The notes: generated by a model not told the origin, from the letters alone. Positions 18,533 through 28,132 are shown, counted from the first letter of the stretch. The stretch is DNA of 64,000 bases from Acinetobacter gerneri DSM 14967 = CIP 107464 = MTCC 9824 (GCF_000368565.1 NZ_KB849542.1:486222-550221), one strand, 5' to 3'. Made by a program: numbers and translations.

Positions 18533-19924
18533 ATGAGCTTGAAATACACGACCGAACTCCTTTCCCCTGCTGGTTCACTAAAAAATATGCGCTATGCCTT
18601 TGCTTACGGTGCGGATGCAGTTTATGCAGGACAACCACGCTACAGTTTACGTGTCCGAAATAATGCTTTTGATCATGATAATTTGGCAATCGGGATCCAA
18701 GAAGCGCATCAACTTGGCAAGAAATTTTATGTTGTTGTAAATATCCAACCACACAATAGTAAATTGAAAAATTTCATCCGAGATTTAGAGCCTGTTATCG
18801 CGATGCAACCTGATGCCTTGATCATGTCCGATCCGGGTCTCATCATGATGGTCCGCGAAAACTTTCCTGATATGCCGATCCATCTCTCGGTACAAGCCAA
18901 TGCAGTGAATTGGGCAACTGTTAAGTTCTGGAAAACAATGGGCTTAACTCGTGTGATTTTATCGCGTGAACTTTCACTTGAAGAAATCGAAGAAATAAAG
19001 CAAAACGTTCCTGATATGGAAATTGAAGTTTTTGTGCATGGCGCACTCTGTATGGCATATTCTGGACGTTGTTTACTTTCAGGTTATATGAATAAACGTG
19101 ATGCCAACCAAGGCGCATGTACCAATGCATGTCGTTGGGAATACAAAATTCATGATGCTGAAGAAGATGCCACAGGTGATGTTATTCCTGTACAACAAAT
19201 CGAAGATTCAGCAGATCAAGTTGATGCAGATGAACAACATGCATTAGCACAAAATGAGTTTACAGATCCAGTATTATTACAAAGAAATGATGAAGATATG
19301 TTTGCTGCCGAAGAGGATGAACATGGCACATATTTCATGAATTCTAAAGATTTGCGTGCAGTTCAACATGTCGATCGTTTAACCAAAATGGGTATACATT
19401 CACTAAAAATTGAAGGTCGTACCAAATCGTATTTCTACTGCGCCCGTACGGCTCAAATTTATCGTCAAGCCATCGATGATGCGCTTGCAGGAAAAGCATT
19501 TGATCCAGCCCTACTGACTCAATTAGAAGGTTTAGCAAATCGTGGCTATACCGAAGGTTTTTTACGTCGCCATGTGCACAGCGAATACCAAAACTATCAA
19601 ACAGGTTCTTCTGTTTTTGACTATCAACAATACTGTGGTGAAGTCTTGGGAACACAAGATCATTACATGAAAATTGAAGTGAAAAATAAATTTATTGTCG
19701 GTGATTCTCTTGAGTTAATGACACCTCAAGGTAATATTCACTTTAAATTGGAACAGATGTTTGATCTAAAAATGAATCCTGTTAGCGATGCCAAAGGCTC
19801 AGGACATTTTGTGTTGATTCCAAAACCTGCTGATGTTGATTTAGATTTTGCCTTACTCATCCGAAATTTACCTGATTCTTCACAGGATATTTCAGCAAAT
19901 TCTTTGGCATATCAAGCGGGTTAA
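18533..19924 (+). CDS. trhP: Peptidase U32-family tRNA hydroxylation protein (TrhP/YegQ)
   Basis: 463-residue U32-family protein matching YegQ/TrhP, needed for prephenate-dependent hydroxylation of wobble uridine 34 (ho5U) in tRNA. The U32 signature is visible as EVFVHGALCMAYSGRCLLSG, followed by QGACTNACRWEY, which carries Cys residues proposed to hold an Fe-S cluster. The N-terminus SPAGSLKNMRYAFAYGADAV is typical. An insertion of about 50 acidic residues (about 205-260: AEEDATGD...DEQHALAQ) is longer than in the E. coli protein. The ferredoxin gene begins 2 bp after its stop, so the two are co-translated. Confidence 0.88.
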   Translation: MSLKYTTELLSPAGSLKNMRYAFAYGADAVYAGQPRYSLRVRNNAFDHDNLAIGIQEAHQLGKKFYVVVNIQPHNSKLKNFIRDLEPVIAMQPDALIMSDPGLIMMVRENFPDMPIHLSVQANAVNWATVKFWKTMGLTRVILSRELSLEEIEEIKQNVPDMEIEVFVHGALCMAYSGRCLLSGYMNKRDANQGACTNACRWEYKIHDAEEDATGDVIPVQQIEDSADQVDADEQHALAQNEFTDPVLLQRNDEDMFAAEEDEHGTYFMNSKDLRAVQHVDRLTKMGIHSLKIEGRTKSYFYCARTAQIYRQAIDDALAGKAFDPALLTQLEGLANRGYTEGFLRRHVHSEYQNYQTGSSVFDYQQYCGEVLGTQDHYMKIEVKNKFIVGDSLELMTPQGNIHFKLEQMFDLKMNPVSDAKGSGHFVLIPKPADVDLDFALLIRNLPDSSQDISANSLAYQAG

Positions 19925-19926
19925 TT

Positions 19927-20175
19927 ATGGCTCTTTTAATCACTGATGATTGCATCAACTGCGATATGTGTCTGCCTGAATGCCCCAATACAGCGATTTA
20001 TGAAGGTGCAAAGTATTATGAAATTGATGCGGAACGCTGCACTGAATGTATAGGTTTTTATGATGCGCCAACCTGTAAAGCGGTCTGTCCAATCGATTGT
20101 ATCATGCAACATCCAGAACATATCGAAGATGAAAAAGCATTGATGGTCAAATTTAAAGCTCTAAATATTGTATGA
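19927..20175 (+). CDS. yfhL: YfhL-type 2[4Fe-4S] ferredoxin
   Basis: 82-residue ferredoxin with two cluster motifs: CINCDMCLPECP near the N-terminus and CTECIGFYDAPTCKAVCP in the middle. The long spacer between the second and third Cys of the second motif is the hallmark of the YfhL/Allochromatium type with low-potential clusters. Its direct fusion in an operon with trhP suggests it supplies electrons or clusters for tRNA hydroxylation, in agreement with the reported role of iron-sulphur metabolism in ho5U formation. Confidence 0.88.
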   Translation: MALLITDDCINCDMCLPECPNTAIYEGAKYYEIDAERCTECIGFYDAPTCKAVCPIDCIMQHPEHIEDEKALMVKFKALNIV

Positions 20176-20193
20176 CCTTGATCATCAAAAATT

Positions 20194-20219
20194 AAAGCTT
20201 ATTCACATGAATAGGCTTT
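20194..20219 (-). terminator. Terminator at the end of yfhL and the LysR gene
   Basis: Stem AAAGCTTATT (20194-20203) and AATAGGCTTT (20210-20219) with a 6-nt loop. In the minus direction a T-run follows, so it suits the LysR gene. The plus-direction tail is interrupted by the MITE that begins directly after it. Confidence 0.65.
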
Positions 20220-20220
20220 A

Positions 20221-20411
20221 GGGTCTGTTGACATTTCAAATTGGTTGCGACTTGAGTGTTTTTTAGATGATATGAGGCGTAGATTGAGAAATTTAGTGAT
20301 CTAAATGATCAAGCTACAACAATATAGCATCAAAAAGCACTCTCGTTCCACAGGATTGTGGCTAAAACTCTCTCAGGCAAGGCAATTCAGTTATGAAATG
20401 TCAACAGACCC
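20221..20411. mobile_element. MITE-like element, 191 bp
   Basis: Perfect 18-bp terminal inverted repeats, GGGTCTGTTGACATTTCA at 20221-20238 and its complement at 20394-20411, bound a 191-bp segment without coding capacity. It is flanked by TA on both sides (20219-20220 and 20412-20413), consistent with a TA target duplication. It therefore looks like a non-autonomous transposon moved by an IS with the same ends elsewhere in the genome. The IS family cannot be fixed from this window. Confidence 0.78.
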
Positions 20412-21322
20412 TAATTAATCCAAGTCGCAGATGGCTCACAATCAATCACTGAAAATAGTTTTTCTCTACACCATGCTTTGGTTTTATTCACCACTTCATC
20501 TTCATTTGATCGGCTTAAAAAATAATAATTCATCGCAGAAAGCTTAAAAGGTGAAATCACTTTTAAAGTTCCATGTTTCAAGTAATTATTGATCGCAACT
20601 GAACTCAATAAAGCGACACCTTGACCTGACAATACAGCTTGAATGGCATGATTTTCTTCATTATAAAATACTTGGCGCTGTCCTGCGCTGATCTGCATAC
20701 CTTGATTTTGATACCAAACTTGCCAATTAATTTTAAGCGGACAATACTCCTCTCCCCAAGAGAAATGAATCAAAGGAACAGTTGACCAATCAAGTGTATT
20801 TTCATCAAAAAATGCATGACTTACAGCCACATATTCATCATTGACTAACAGTTCTGTATTTAGATCTCGATATGCCCCCAAGCCATAGCGAATTGCCAAA
20901 TCATATTGATCAGTCAGCATATTAACGGGATCATAACTTGCATGAACCCGAAATATGACCTGTGGAAATAATGCTTGTAATTCAGGCAAATAAGGAATCA
21001 ACCATTCACTTGCAAAAGGTGGTGTCGTTGTAATCGTAAACATTTTTTGCTTTTTTTGTTGTAAGTCATTCAAAGCTTTCTGAATAGTCATAAAACCATT
21101 TTGTACATGTTTATATAGATATTCACCTTCTGGGGTTAAAGAAATCGCACGAGTTTTGCGCTCAAATAATTTAATTTCTAATAACTTTTCTAATTTCGAG
21201 ATACGGTGACTGAGTGCAGTTGAACTTAAATGCAACTTTTCTGCCGCCTTTTTAAAACTCATATCATCAGCAACATACTGAAATGCCAAAAGTTGCTCTA
21301 AAGAATAATGTAGATCTGACAT
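20411..21322 (-). CDS. LysR family transcriptional regulator
   Basis: About 303 residues, with an N-terminal helix-turn-helix (QLLAFQYVADDMSFKKAAEK, LSSTALSHRISKLEKLLEIK) and a periplasmic-binding-like effector domain. It is divergent from the azoreductase gene and may control it in response to quinones or electrophiles (inference). The frame extends to ATG at 21373, but start at 21322 (MSDLHYS) places the helix-turn-helix at the family position. The stop TAG shares its bases with the MITE edge; without the element the codon would be TAA, so the protein is unchanged. Confidence 0.83.
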   Translation of the reverse strand: MSDLHYSLEQLLAFQYVADDMSFKKAAEKLHLSSTALSHRISKLEKLLEIKLFERKTRAISLTPEGEYLYKHVQNGFMTIQKALNDLQQKKQKMFTITTTPPFASEWLIPYLPELQALFPQVIFRVHASYDPVNMLTDQYDLAIRYGLGAYRDLNTELLVNDEYVAVSHAFFDENTLDWSTVPLIHFSWGEEYCPLKINWQVWYQNQGMQISAGQRQVFYNEENHAIQAVLSGQGVALLSSVAINNYLKHGTLKVISPFKLSAMNYYFLSRSNEDEVVNKTKAWCREKLFSVIDCEPSATWIN

Positions 21323-21430
21323 GATAAGCACCACAGATGAATTTAATTCACTTATAGCATGTAAACTCATCATTTGTCAGTGTGTAAAATCCACTCAATA
21401 ATCATATTTTAAATAAATTTGAGTATGAAA

Positions 21431-22093
21431 ATGAGCCGAATTTTACATATTGATTCTAGTGTACGTACGGGTGTTTCGGGACAAGATGCTCATGGGTCGC
21501 TAACACGAAGACTCAGTAAAATCTTTGTAAATACATGGAAAATTAATCATGATCAATCAGAAGTCAAGGTACGAGATGTAGGTCAATTTCCACCTAAACT
21601 TATCGACCAAGACTGGATCGTTGCCGAATTTGGACATGCAGATGAAGCGTTTAAAAAGGCACGTATGCATGAAAGTGATGCATTAATTGAAGAGTTACAT
21701 TGGGCTGATATTATCGTGATTGGTGTCCCTATGTATAACTTCGGTCCCCCTGCTCATCTTAAAGCCTATATTGATAATATAGTCAGAGTTAACAAGACTT
21801 ACCGATTGGATCACACTTTAGAAAATCCTTATATAGGATTGTTAAACTCAAACAAGCAAGTTGTATTGTTATCATCAAGAGGGGGGCATGATTTTGATCA
21901 ACCGAATGCTTTTTTCACGAATCATGTAGAAGCTTCTTTAAAAACTGCCTTTAATTTTATTGGGCTAAATCAGTTTTCAGAAATTGCCATTGAGTATCAA
22001 GAACATGGTGGTGAAGCGCTTGAAAATTCAATTTTATTGGCTGAAAAAAAGACCATTCAATTGGTTGAACATTTATTGGAAAAATCACAGTAA
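21431..22093 (+). CDS. azoR: FMN-dependent NADH-azoreductase
   Basis: About 220-residue flavodoxin-fold azoreductase/quinone reductase of the AzoR family. Family landmarks: SRILHIDSSVR at the N-terminus (phosphate-binding loop), IGVPMYNFGPPAHLKAYIDN (about 100-119) for flavin binding, and LLSSRGGHDFDQ. It reduces quinones and azo compounds with NADH and protects against thiol stress. The frame opens with TTG at 21419; ATG at 21425 or 21431 is more likely, and MSRIL at 21431 fits the family N-terminus. Confidence 0.86.
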   Translation: MSRILHIDSSVRTGVSGQDAHGSLTRRLSKIFVNTWKINHDQSEVKVRDVGQFPPKLIDQDWIVAEFGHADEAFKKARMHESDALIEELHWADIIVIGVPMYNFGPPAHLKAYIDNIVRVNKTYRLDHTLENPYIGLLNSNKQVVLLSSRGGHDFDQPNAFFTNHVEASLKTAFNFIGLNQFSEIAIEYQEHGGEALENSILLAEKKTIQLVEHLLEKSQ

Positions 22094-22149
22094 GTTATTA
22101 AAAAATTGCTCTTCATACTAATATTCTTCTCACAACGTCTTGTGCTGCG

Positions 22150-22172
22150 ATCAAAGTAATACTTTGATTTTT
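22150..22172 (+). terminator. Terminator after azoR
   Basis: Short stem ATCAAAG (22150-22156) and CTTTGAT (22162-22168) with loop TAATA, then TTTT. It is about 60 bp after the azoR stop. Confidence 0.5.
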
Positions 22173-22301
22173 GCGCAAGGAGAAGGAACTTCCGACTGCT
22201 ATTTTTACAAAATGGAAATTATTTTTATACCTGTTAAGGATTAATTTTGAGCATTAATCTCTATCAACAACTTTACTCTTCCATTTGGCACTTCCATAAA
22301 A

Positions 22302-22331
22302 AAAGCAAAGTAGCTTATGCTACTTTGCTTT
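22302..22331 (-). terminator. Terminator after ahpF
   Basis: Perfect 13-bp stem AAAGCAAAGTAGC (22302-22314) and GCTACTTTGCTTT (22319-22331) with a 4-nt loop. The minus-strand transcript continues into a run of T, so it ends ahpF. Confidence 0.88.
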
Positions 22332-22344
22332 CATTTTCAGATCA

Positions 22345-23910
22345 TTACTGACCAGAACGAATCATATAATCAAAAGCGGATAATGATGCTTTCGCGCCTT
22401 CACCTGCTGCGATAATGATTTGTTTATATGGTACAGTTGTACAGTCACCTGCTGCAAAAACACCTGCAACATTGGTTTCATTACGTTCATTGACTACGAT
22501 TTCATTGCGGTTTGAAAGTGCAACTTTGCTCTCTTTTAAGAAATCTGTATTTGGTAACAAACCAATTTGTACAAAGATCCCTGCAAGTTCTAAGCTATGT
22601 TCTGCATCTGTTGCACGATCTTTATATTTAAGTGCAGTCACTTGTGAACCGTCACCGACAACTTCAGTTGAAAGAGCATTTAAGATCACTGTGGTATTTG
22701 GTAAGCTGTTCAATTTATCTTGAAGCACTTGGTCCGCACGCAATTTAGTATCAAATTCAACCAAAGTTACATGCTCAACAATACCCGCAAGATCAATTGC
22801 TGCTTCTACACCAGAGTTACCACCACCGATCACGGCAACTTTTTTACCTTTGAAAAGTGGACCATCACAGTGAGGGCAATACGCTACACCACGTGTTTTG
22901 TATTCTTTCTCACCCGGCACATTCATTTCTCTCCAACGTGCACCAGTAGATAAAATCACAGTTTTTGATTCTAATTTAGCGCCATTTTCAAGTTCAATTT
23001 CAACTAATCCATTGGTAGTTTCATCAGCACCACGGAGATGTTTAACACGTTGCAAGTTCATGATATCAACTTCATATTCACGAACATGAGTTTCCATGTC
23101 TGCACCAAAGCGTGGACCTTGAGTTTTTACCACAGAAATAAAGTTTTCAATATCCATCGTATCCATCACCTGACCGCCGAAACGCTCAGAAACAATACCG
23201 GTTTTGATCCCTTTACGTGATGCATACATCGCTGCTGTTGCACCTGCAGGTCCACCACCAATCACCAATACATCAAATGCATCTTTTGCATTTAATTTTT
23301 CAGCTTCTTTCGCAGCAGAGTTGGTATCCAATTTTGCGACAATTTCTTCCAAAGTCATACGACCTTGACCCACATGCTCACCGTCTTGGAACAACATCGG
23401 TACAGCCATGATTTTGCGTTCTTCAACTTCGTCTTGGAAGAATGCACCATCAATCATGGTTGCTGTTGTTTCAGGATTATTGATCGCAATTAAGTTCAAA
23501 GCCTGAACAACATCAGGACAGTTATGACAGCTTAAAGAAACAAATACATCAAAATTTGCTTTTAAATTTAAGCCTTTAATTTGCGCTAAAATTTCATCAG
23601 ACACTTTTGGTGCATAGCCAGAAACTTGCAATAAAGCCAAAATTAAAGAGGTAAATTCGTGCCCCATCGGTAAGCCAGCAAAGAATACACGTGGTTGTTC
23701 ACCGACTTTTGCTACACCGAAACTTGGACGACGGCTATTGTTACCATCAAAACGAGCAGTGACTTGGTCAGAAAGTTCAGCGATTTCTGTGACAAGTTCT
23801 TTGATTTTAGATGCTTTATCAGAATCATCTAAGGCTGCGACCAATTCAATCGGGCTTTCTAGACGTTCTAAATAAGCTTTGAGTTGGGCTTTAATATTTT
23901 GATCTAACAT
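22345..23910 (-). CDS. ahpF: Alkyl hydroperoxide reductase subunit F
   Basis: 521-residue NADH-dependent flavoprotein that reduces the peroxiredoxin AhpC. The N-terminal tandem thioredoxin-like domain has the redox pair CHNC (about residue 128-131). The FAD site is [21 protein letters not shown] (motif GGGPAG, about 216), the thioredoxin-reductase-like active site is CPHC (about 343-346), and the NAD site is [19 protein letters not shown] (GGGNSG). The length matches E. coli AhpF. No ahpC is adjacent, so the two subunits are encoded apart. No OxyR site was clear upstream. Confidence 0.93.
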   Translation of the reverse strand: MLDQNIKAQLKAYLERLESPIELVAALDDSDKASKIKELVTEIAELSDQVTARFDGNNSRRPSFGVAKVGEQPRVFFAGLPMGHEFTSLILALLQVSGYAPKVSDEILAQIKGLNLKANFDVFVSLSCHNCPDVVQALNLIAINNPETTATMIDGAFFQDEVEERKIMAVPMLFQDGEHVGQGRMTLEEIVAKLDTNSAAKEAEKLNAKDAFDVLVIGGGPAGATAAMYASRKGIKTGIVSERFGGQVMDTMDIENFISVVKTQGPRFGADMETHVREYEVDIMNLQRVKHLRGADETTNGLVEIELENGAKLESKTVILSTGARWREMNVPGEKEYKTRGVAYCPHCDGPLFKGKKVAVIGGGNSGVEAAIDLAGIVEHVTLVEFDTKLRADQVLQDKLNSLPNTTVILNALSTEVVGDGSQVTALKYKDRATDAEHSLELAGIFVQIGLLPNTDFLKESKVALSNRNEIVVNERNETNVAGVFAAGDCTTVPYKQIIIAAGEGAKASLSAFDYMIRSGQ

Positions 23911-24119
23911 TTTCCGTTCTCCAAAGGAGTTAATTTCTTATCTTGAAAGCAATATTACGCCATATTTATAAATAGGTAAAACAGTTTGTAATTATAAATG
24001 TGATCGGTTTAGCAAATCTAAAAAGACGATTTATAGGACAATCATTCCTAAAAGCGTATATATCTCAATTTCCTAATCAATTGTAAGGTTTAACTCACAA
24101 ATGATAGGAAATAAAATAT

Positions 24120-25034
24120 ATGAAAGCTATACAATTTGATCACTATGGTGATGTCGATGTGTTGGAAATTAACGAAGTCGCAATGCCTATTCCAAATGAT
24201 GAGCAAGTACTCATCAAAATTAAAGCTTTTGGGATCAATCCTCTAGATTGGAAGCTCAGAGCTGGAATCATGCAGCATTTTTTCACGTTAAATTTCCCAC
24301 ATCTACTCGGGGCTGAATTTGCTGGAGTAATCAGCAAAATTGGAAAAAATGTAACACAATTCAAAGTGGGCGATCACGTTTATGGACGTGCCAATCATAC
24401 TTATGCTCAATATAGTGTGGCTCATCCAAGTAGTCTGCAAATTATTCCAGAGTTTCTTGATTTTGCTCAAGCGGCAAGCTTACCGAGTGGTTCACAAATT
24501 GCCTATTCAGCATTGAGCGTCATTGGTCAAATCAAAAAAGGGCAAGATGTTTTAATCCATGCAGGGGCTGGTAGTGTCGGTTCTAATGCGATTCAAATAG
24601 CCAAAAAATTTGGGGCAAATATTACAACCACAGTTTCTGAAAATAACCTTAATTTAGCCAAAAAACTCGGTGCTGATCACATAATTGATTATAAAAAAAC
24701 AAAACTACAGCATATAGATCAAAGGTTTGATCTTATCTTAGATACTGTAGGTGGACAAACACAGATTGATTCTTGGGAGTTATTAAAAGACCAAGGAACT
24801 TTGGTGACTCTGGTTTCTGATGAACGAGAACACTTTAAAACACCGAAAAAAGATCAAAACTATTATTTTATGCACGGTATTCAGGGAAATATTTTCAATA
24901 CTGTCCATCAAATGATTGTTGATCGAGATATCCAGCCTGTGATTGACCACATTTATGACTTTAAACATATCGCTGATGCGCAAAAAAGAAGTCAAAATGG
25001 TCATCTTTCAGGGAAAATTGTCGTCACAATTTAA
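24120..25034 (+). CDS. NADP-dependent zinc-independent alcohol dehydrogenase/quinone reductase (MDR family)
   Basis: 304-residue medium-chain reductase of the quinone-oxidoreductase type without zinc ligands. The N-terminal GroES-like domain includes NPLDWKLRAGIM and GAEFAGVISKIG. The nucleotide site is GAGSVGSNAIQIAKKFGA (about 140-157). Such enzymes reduce quinones or enones with NADPH. The next gene begins 12 bp downstream, so the pair is likely co-transcribed. Substrate unknown. Confidence 0.82.
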   Translation: MKAIQFDHYGDVDVLEINEVAMPIPNDEQVLIKIKAFGINPLDWKLRAGIMQHFFTLNFPHLLGAEFAGVISKIGKNVTQFKVGDHVYGRANHTYAQYSVAHPSSLQIIPEFLDFAQAASLPSGSQIAYSALSVIGQIKKGQDVLIHAGAGSVGSNAIQIAKKFGANITTTVSENNLNLAKKLGADHIIDYKKTKLQHIDQRFDLILDTVGGQTQIDSWELLKDQGTLVTLVSDEREHFKTPKKDQNYYFMHGIQGNIFNTVHQMIVDRDIQPVIDHIYDFKHIADAQKRSQNGHLSGKIVVTI

Positions 25035-25046
25035 GAGAGGCTTCAC

Positions 25047-25673
25047 ATGAAAATAGAATTTGTTTTCGATATTGTTTATCCGATGAGTTATGTTGCCTTT
25101 GAAAAGCTAAAACAACATTGGAATGAACCGACTGCTCGAAAGATCGAATTACTGCCAGTTCAAGTGTTGCCTGAAATTCCTGAAGAAGGATTGGATGTGG
25201 TTGAATATCTAACAAAAAGATATGGTTCAGCTGAAGCATATCGTAAATTGGATATGGCAAAATCAGCAGCTTATGGTGAAAATATTGAAGTTAACTTAGA
25301 ACATATGCGTCGTATGCCAAATAGCCAGCTTGCTCACCAAGCGATTTTGGCTTTGGATAATACCTTTGATCAATATGCGCTAACTCAAGCAATTTTTCAC
25401 GCAATTTTTGCCCATGGTAAAGATATTTCCAATCCTGACGTTTTACGTGATGTAATCGAAGGCGCAGGGTTAAATGGCAGTAAAGTATTGCGTTCGATTC
25501 AACACAAAGAAATTGTGGATAAACAACGTGATATTACACAGTATGTCCAAAACTTTGGGAAACACCCAACACCATATTATATCGTTGATGGTGAAATCTG
25601 GGATAAAACATTTGATACCCTTGAATTGAAACAATTGATTTTGGATCATGCACAATCTCTTGCTGAGACCTAA
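25047..25673 (+). CDS. DsbA/FrnE-like thioredoxin-fold protein lacking CxxC
   Basis: 208 residues with the overall pattern of the FrnE/2-hydroxychromene-2-carboxylate isomerase branch of DsbA proteins (N-terminus KIEFVFDIVYPMSYVAFEKL; C-terminal KHPTPYYIVDGE with the cis-Pro). In FrnE-type proteins the N-terminal motif is CPWC; here the equivalent positions read YPMS, so the redox cysteines are absent. It therefore cannot be a dithiol oxidoreductase and is more likely an isomerase or glutathione-dependent enzyme, or it has lost activity. No signal peptide, so cytoplasmic. Confidence 0.72.
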   Translation: MKIEFVFDIVYPMSYVAFEKLKQHWNEPTARKIELLPVQVLPEIPEEGLDVVEYLTKRYGSAEAYRKLDMAKSAAYGENIEVNLEHMRRMPNSQLAHQAILALDNTFDQYALTQAIFHAIFAHGKDISNPDVLRDVIEGAGLNGSKVLRSIQHKEIVDKQRDITQYVQNFGKHPTPYYIVDGEIWDKTFDTLELKQLILDHAQSLAET

Positions 25674-25706
25674 TCCATAGACTGATTTTAGGTGATCAAT
25701 CTTTAT

Positions 25707-25733
25707 AACCCTCTTTTAAAAAGAGGGTTTTTT
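25707..25733 (+). terminator. Terminator after the DsbA-like gene
   Basis: Stem AACCCTCTT (25707-25715) and AAGAGGGTT (25721-25729) with a 5-nt loop, then TTTTT. A strong rho-independent terminator 34 bp after the stop. Confidence 0.88.
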
Positions 25734-25771
25734 ATAACCATTTTACTTTTGCTAACTAGTATACTTTTAAT

Positions 25772-26278
25772 CTATTTTCTCGCTAATTCAGCAAGCATAT
25801 AAACCAAATCTAGTTCAGGGCCGTCATATCCTAAATGCGTCATGGCAGCACTCACCTGCCCGCGGTGATGGGTTCCGTGGTTAAAAACATGAATCAAAGT
25901 GGCTTCAAAAGGCAAAGTCATTTGCTGTCCATTGGCACGGTTATAAGTTAAATTTTCTGGTATTTTAGAATGCTCTAAGCTTTCTACATAATCTACCCAA
26001 TGTAATGATTTTTCTTTTAATTCGTTTAAAAGTAAATTTTTATCTTGATGAATCTGTGTATCGAGTGGAATCAGAGGAGATACGCCCGCATTAAAGCGTT
26101 GATACCAAAGATAATGCTCACCCAACAATAAATGGTTTAATGTTCCAGCAATACTTTGGAAAAATAAACCGATATTTTTATGAAAATCTTCATGTGAAAC
26201 TGCTTCTAGTGAATGCACCAGTTTTGTCGTTGCCCAAATATTGTATCGGGCTAGAAGCTGTAAATTTTCTTTTGACAT
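25772..26278 (-). CDS. DinB family protein
   Basis: 168-residue four-helix DinB-like protein. Three His typical of the metal site are seen: one in the N-terminal helix region (GTLNHLLLGEHYLWYQRF) and the pair in HVFNHGTHHRGQV near the C-terminus. Family members bind a divalent metal and some act as thiol transferases; the role of this one is unknown. ATG at 26284 is possible, but 26278 has GGTGG at a better distance. The divergent order with the plus-strand pair to its left makes it convergent with them. Confidence 0.8.
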   Translation of the reverse strand: MSKENLQLLARYNIWATTKLVHSLEAVSHEDFHKNIGLFFQSIAGTLNHLLLGEHYLWYQRFNAGVSPLIPLDTQIHQDKNLLLNELKEKSLHWVDYVESLEHSKIPENLTYNRANGQQMTLPFEATLIHVFNHGTHHRGQVSAAMTHLGYDGPELDLVYMLAELARK

Positions 26279-26347
26279 CAACATCCACCCAAAATGTTAT
26301 AACAAAAATATTCACTGATACTTTCTGTTTGACGCGCCCCTGCTGAC

Positions 26348-27409
26348 TTATTGAGTCTCCAATAAATTTACATGTTCAGTCTGTACATCACTCAAAATAT
26401 GACCTTGATCAAGTAATTGATCAAAATATGCTTCTACGACTTTAGCTTGATCGGCTGTATTTTCCACTTTATACATGCTTTGGCGAAACTCATTACTTGA
26501 TCTTAAACCTTTGGTATACCAAGCAATATGTTTTCGTGCAATTCTACAGCCAGAATATTCACCATAAAACTGATACAACTCAGCTAAATGTCCAAGTAAA
26601 ACTTGTTTAATTTCAGCTATCTCAGGCGCAGCTAAATGCTCACCTGTCGTTAAATAATGTGCCATTTCACGAAAAATCCATGGACGCCCTTGTGCAGCTC
26701 GACCGATCATCACAGCATCTGCACCTGTATATTCCAAGACATATTTGGCTTTTTCTGGACTATCAATATCTCCGTTGGCAATCAAAGGGATATTGATCAA
26801 TTGTTTTACTTCTTTGATCAAACTATATCGTGCAGTATTTAAATACATGTCTTCACGAGTTCGTCCATGTAAAGCTAAGGCTGCAATTCCTGCTTGTTCT
26901 GCCCTTTTTGCAACTCGGAGGATATTTTCATGTCCATTGAGATACCCCAATCGGGTTTTCAACGTAACAGGTACATCCACAGCAGCAACGACTGTATCGA
27001 GTATTCGAGCGACCAAATCCTCATCTTGTAAAAGTGCTGATCCAGCCAGTTTATTGCAGACTTTTTTGGCAGGACACCCCATATTGATATCAACAATTTG
27101 CGCACCATTGGCGACTTGGAAACGAGCCGCTTCAGCCAATTGCTCAGGCTCTGATCCTGCGATTTGGGCAGAAATTGGTGCGAGCTCACCGTCAAAATTT
27201 GCACGGTATAAACTTTTTTTGGTCATACGCAAAGTTTTATCTGCGGTCATCATTTCACTGACAGCATGCCCTGCACCAAAATACTTGCATAGTGTTCTAA
27301 ATGGACGATCCGTAACGCCTGCCATAGGTGCGACCCAAAGTTTCTTACTTATTGGTTTATCAAACAATTCTTTAATTACATTGTTTTGACTCAATTTATT
27401 TAACCTCAT
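26348..27409 (-). CDS. dusB: tRNA-dihydrouridine synthase B
   Basis: 353-residue FMN enzyme that reduces uridine to dihydrouridine in the tRNA D-loop. Landmarks: WVAPMAGVTDRPFRTLC (FMN site), QIVDINMGCPAKKVCNKLAGSALL with the catalytic Cys, LKTRLG, LHGRTREDMY and NGDID, and the C-terminal helical domain RIARKHIAWYTKGL. These fit DusB better than DusA or DusC. In many gamma-proteobacteria dusB precedes fis; no fis is adjacent here. Confidence 0.9.
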   Translation of the reverse strand: MRLNKLSQNNVIKELFDKPISKKLWVAPMAGVTDRPFRTLCKYFGAGHAVSEMMTADKTLRMTKKSLYRANFDGELAPISAQIAGSEPEQLAEAARFQVANGAQIVDINMGCPAKKVCNKLAGSALLQDEDLVARILDTVVAAVDVPVTLKTRLGYLNGHENILRVAKRAEQAGIAALALHGRTREDMYLNTARYSLIKEVKQLINIPLIANGDIDSPEKAKYVLEYTGADAVMIGRAAQGRPWIFREMAHYLTTGEHLAAPEIAEIKQVLLGHLAELYQFYGEYSGCRIARKHIAWYTKGLRSSNEFRQSMYKVENTADQAKVVEAYFDQLLDQGHILSDVQTEHVNLLETQ

Positions 27410-28071
27410 TTAACTTCTTTGGATCACTACATCTTGACTTTAAATGTAGTTTGGTGCGCCCTATTTGTGCTACAGAATAATGATAGTACAAATTGTATAG
27501 CAATGACTAAACGCCAAGAAAAAATTGGGATCAGCCAACTTTCAACTGTAGATATAACGTGAAAACTACTCAATATTGACAACATCAAAGGCATCAATAG
27601 CATTTAGCAAAATAATCTTGAGCAAATAGATAAATTAAATGCTTAGGCACTGAAATGATGAATAAATATTTGAATAAAGCAGAAAGCTTTGCTCGTAAAA
27701 AGCAACAGGGGTAAAAATTCACATCGCTAGTTTAGTGATTTCTGAACAAAATATCTATTCTTTAACAACCTTAGATTTTGTAAATCATACTACAGTCCGC
27801 TGCAAAGGTGATGCACTTAAAAGTTTTGATAATGCTGTACCTTCCTCAGCTTTGAAAGCTCTAAGCTATATGACTCGTGTAAGTCTAATTTTCAGCATGA
27901 ATCCCAATATCGTTATTTTCCTTTCAAATCTCCAAATACAATATATACAAACTGATTATTGTCCTATCCTCAAATGTCTCTACTGATTTTCAATAGGTAT
28001 CTAATTTTATTAAAAATATAAAATTTCTTATGCCAACTCCATCTATAACCAACGTCAACCCAATTAATTTA
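27410..28071. other. Non-coding or degraded region upstream of vanA
   Basis: About 660 bp of AT-rich sequence without a convincing gene. A GTG-initiated frame of 83 codons at 27735-27986 has no family features and no ribosome site. The preceding 150 bp contain many stops in all frames with short protein-like pieces, so a decayed gene is possible, but nothing could be identified. Confidence 0.5.
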
Positions 28072-28079
28072 TGGATCCA
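28072..28079. promoter_or_regulatory. Distal VanR-type operator
   Basis: Core palindrome TGGATCCA, with partly symmetric A/T flanks. It repeats the core of the perfect site at 28133-28144 and its centre lies 63 bp upstream, six helical turns away on the same DNA face. Probably a second VanR site. Confidence 0.6.
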
Positions 28080-28132
28080 AAATTTAATAAAAACCTTAAA
28101 TTTATATTGCAAAATTCACATTTTAAAAATAT

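Noticed and set aside
18475..18663. Small frame overlapping the start of trhP
   Set aside because: It overlaps a well-supported gene, lacks a ribosome site and has no family features.
22171..22190. Partial match to the REP-like sequence at 42942
   Set aside because: Only about 13 bases agree and no hairpin is formed; too short to call a repeat copy.
23911..24119. Possible OxyR site upstream of ahpF
   Set aside because: The four-ATAG pattern of OxyR sites was not convincingly present.
27735..27986. 83-codon frame upstream of vanA
   Set aside because: GTG start without ribosome site, no family resemblance, AT-rich and surrounded by stops. Kept only as a note in the gap.
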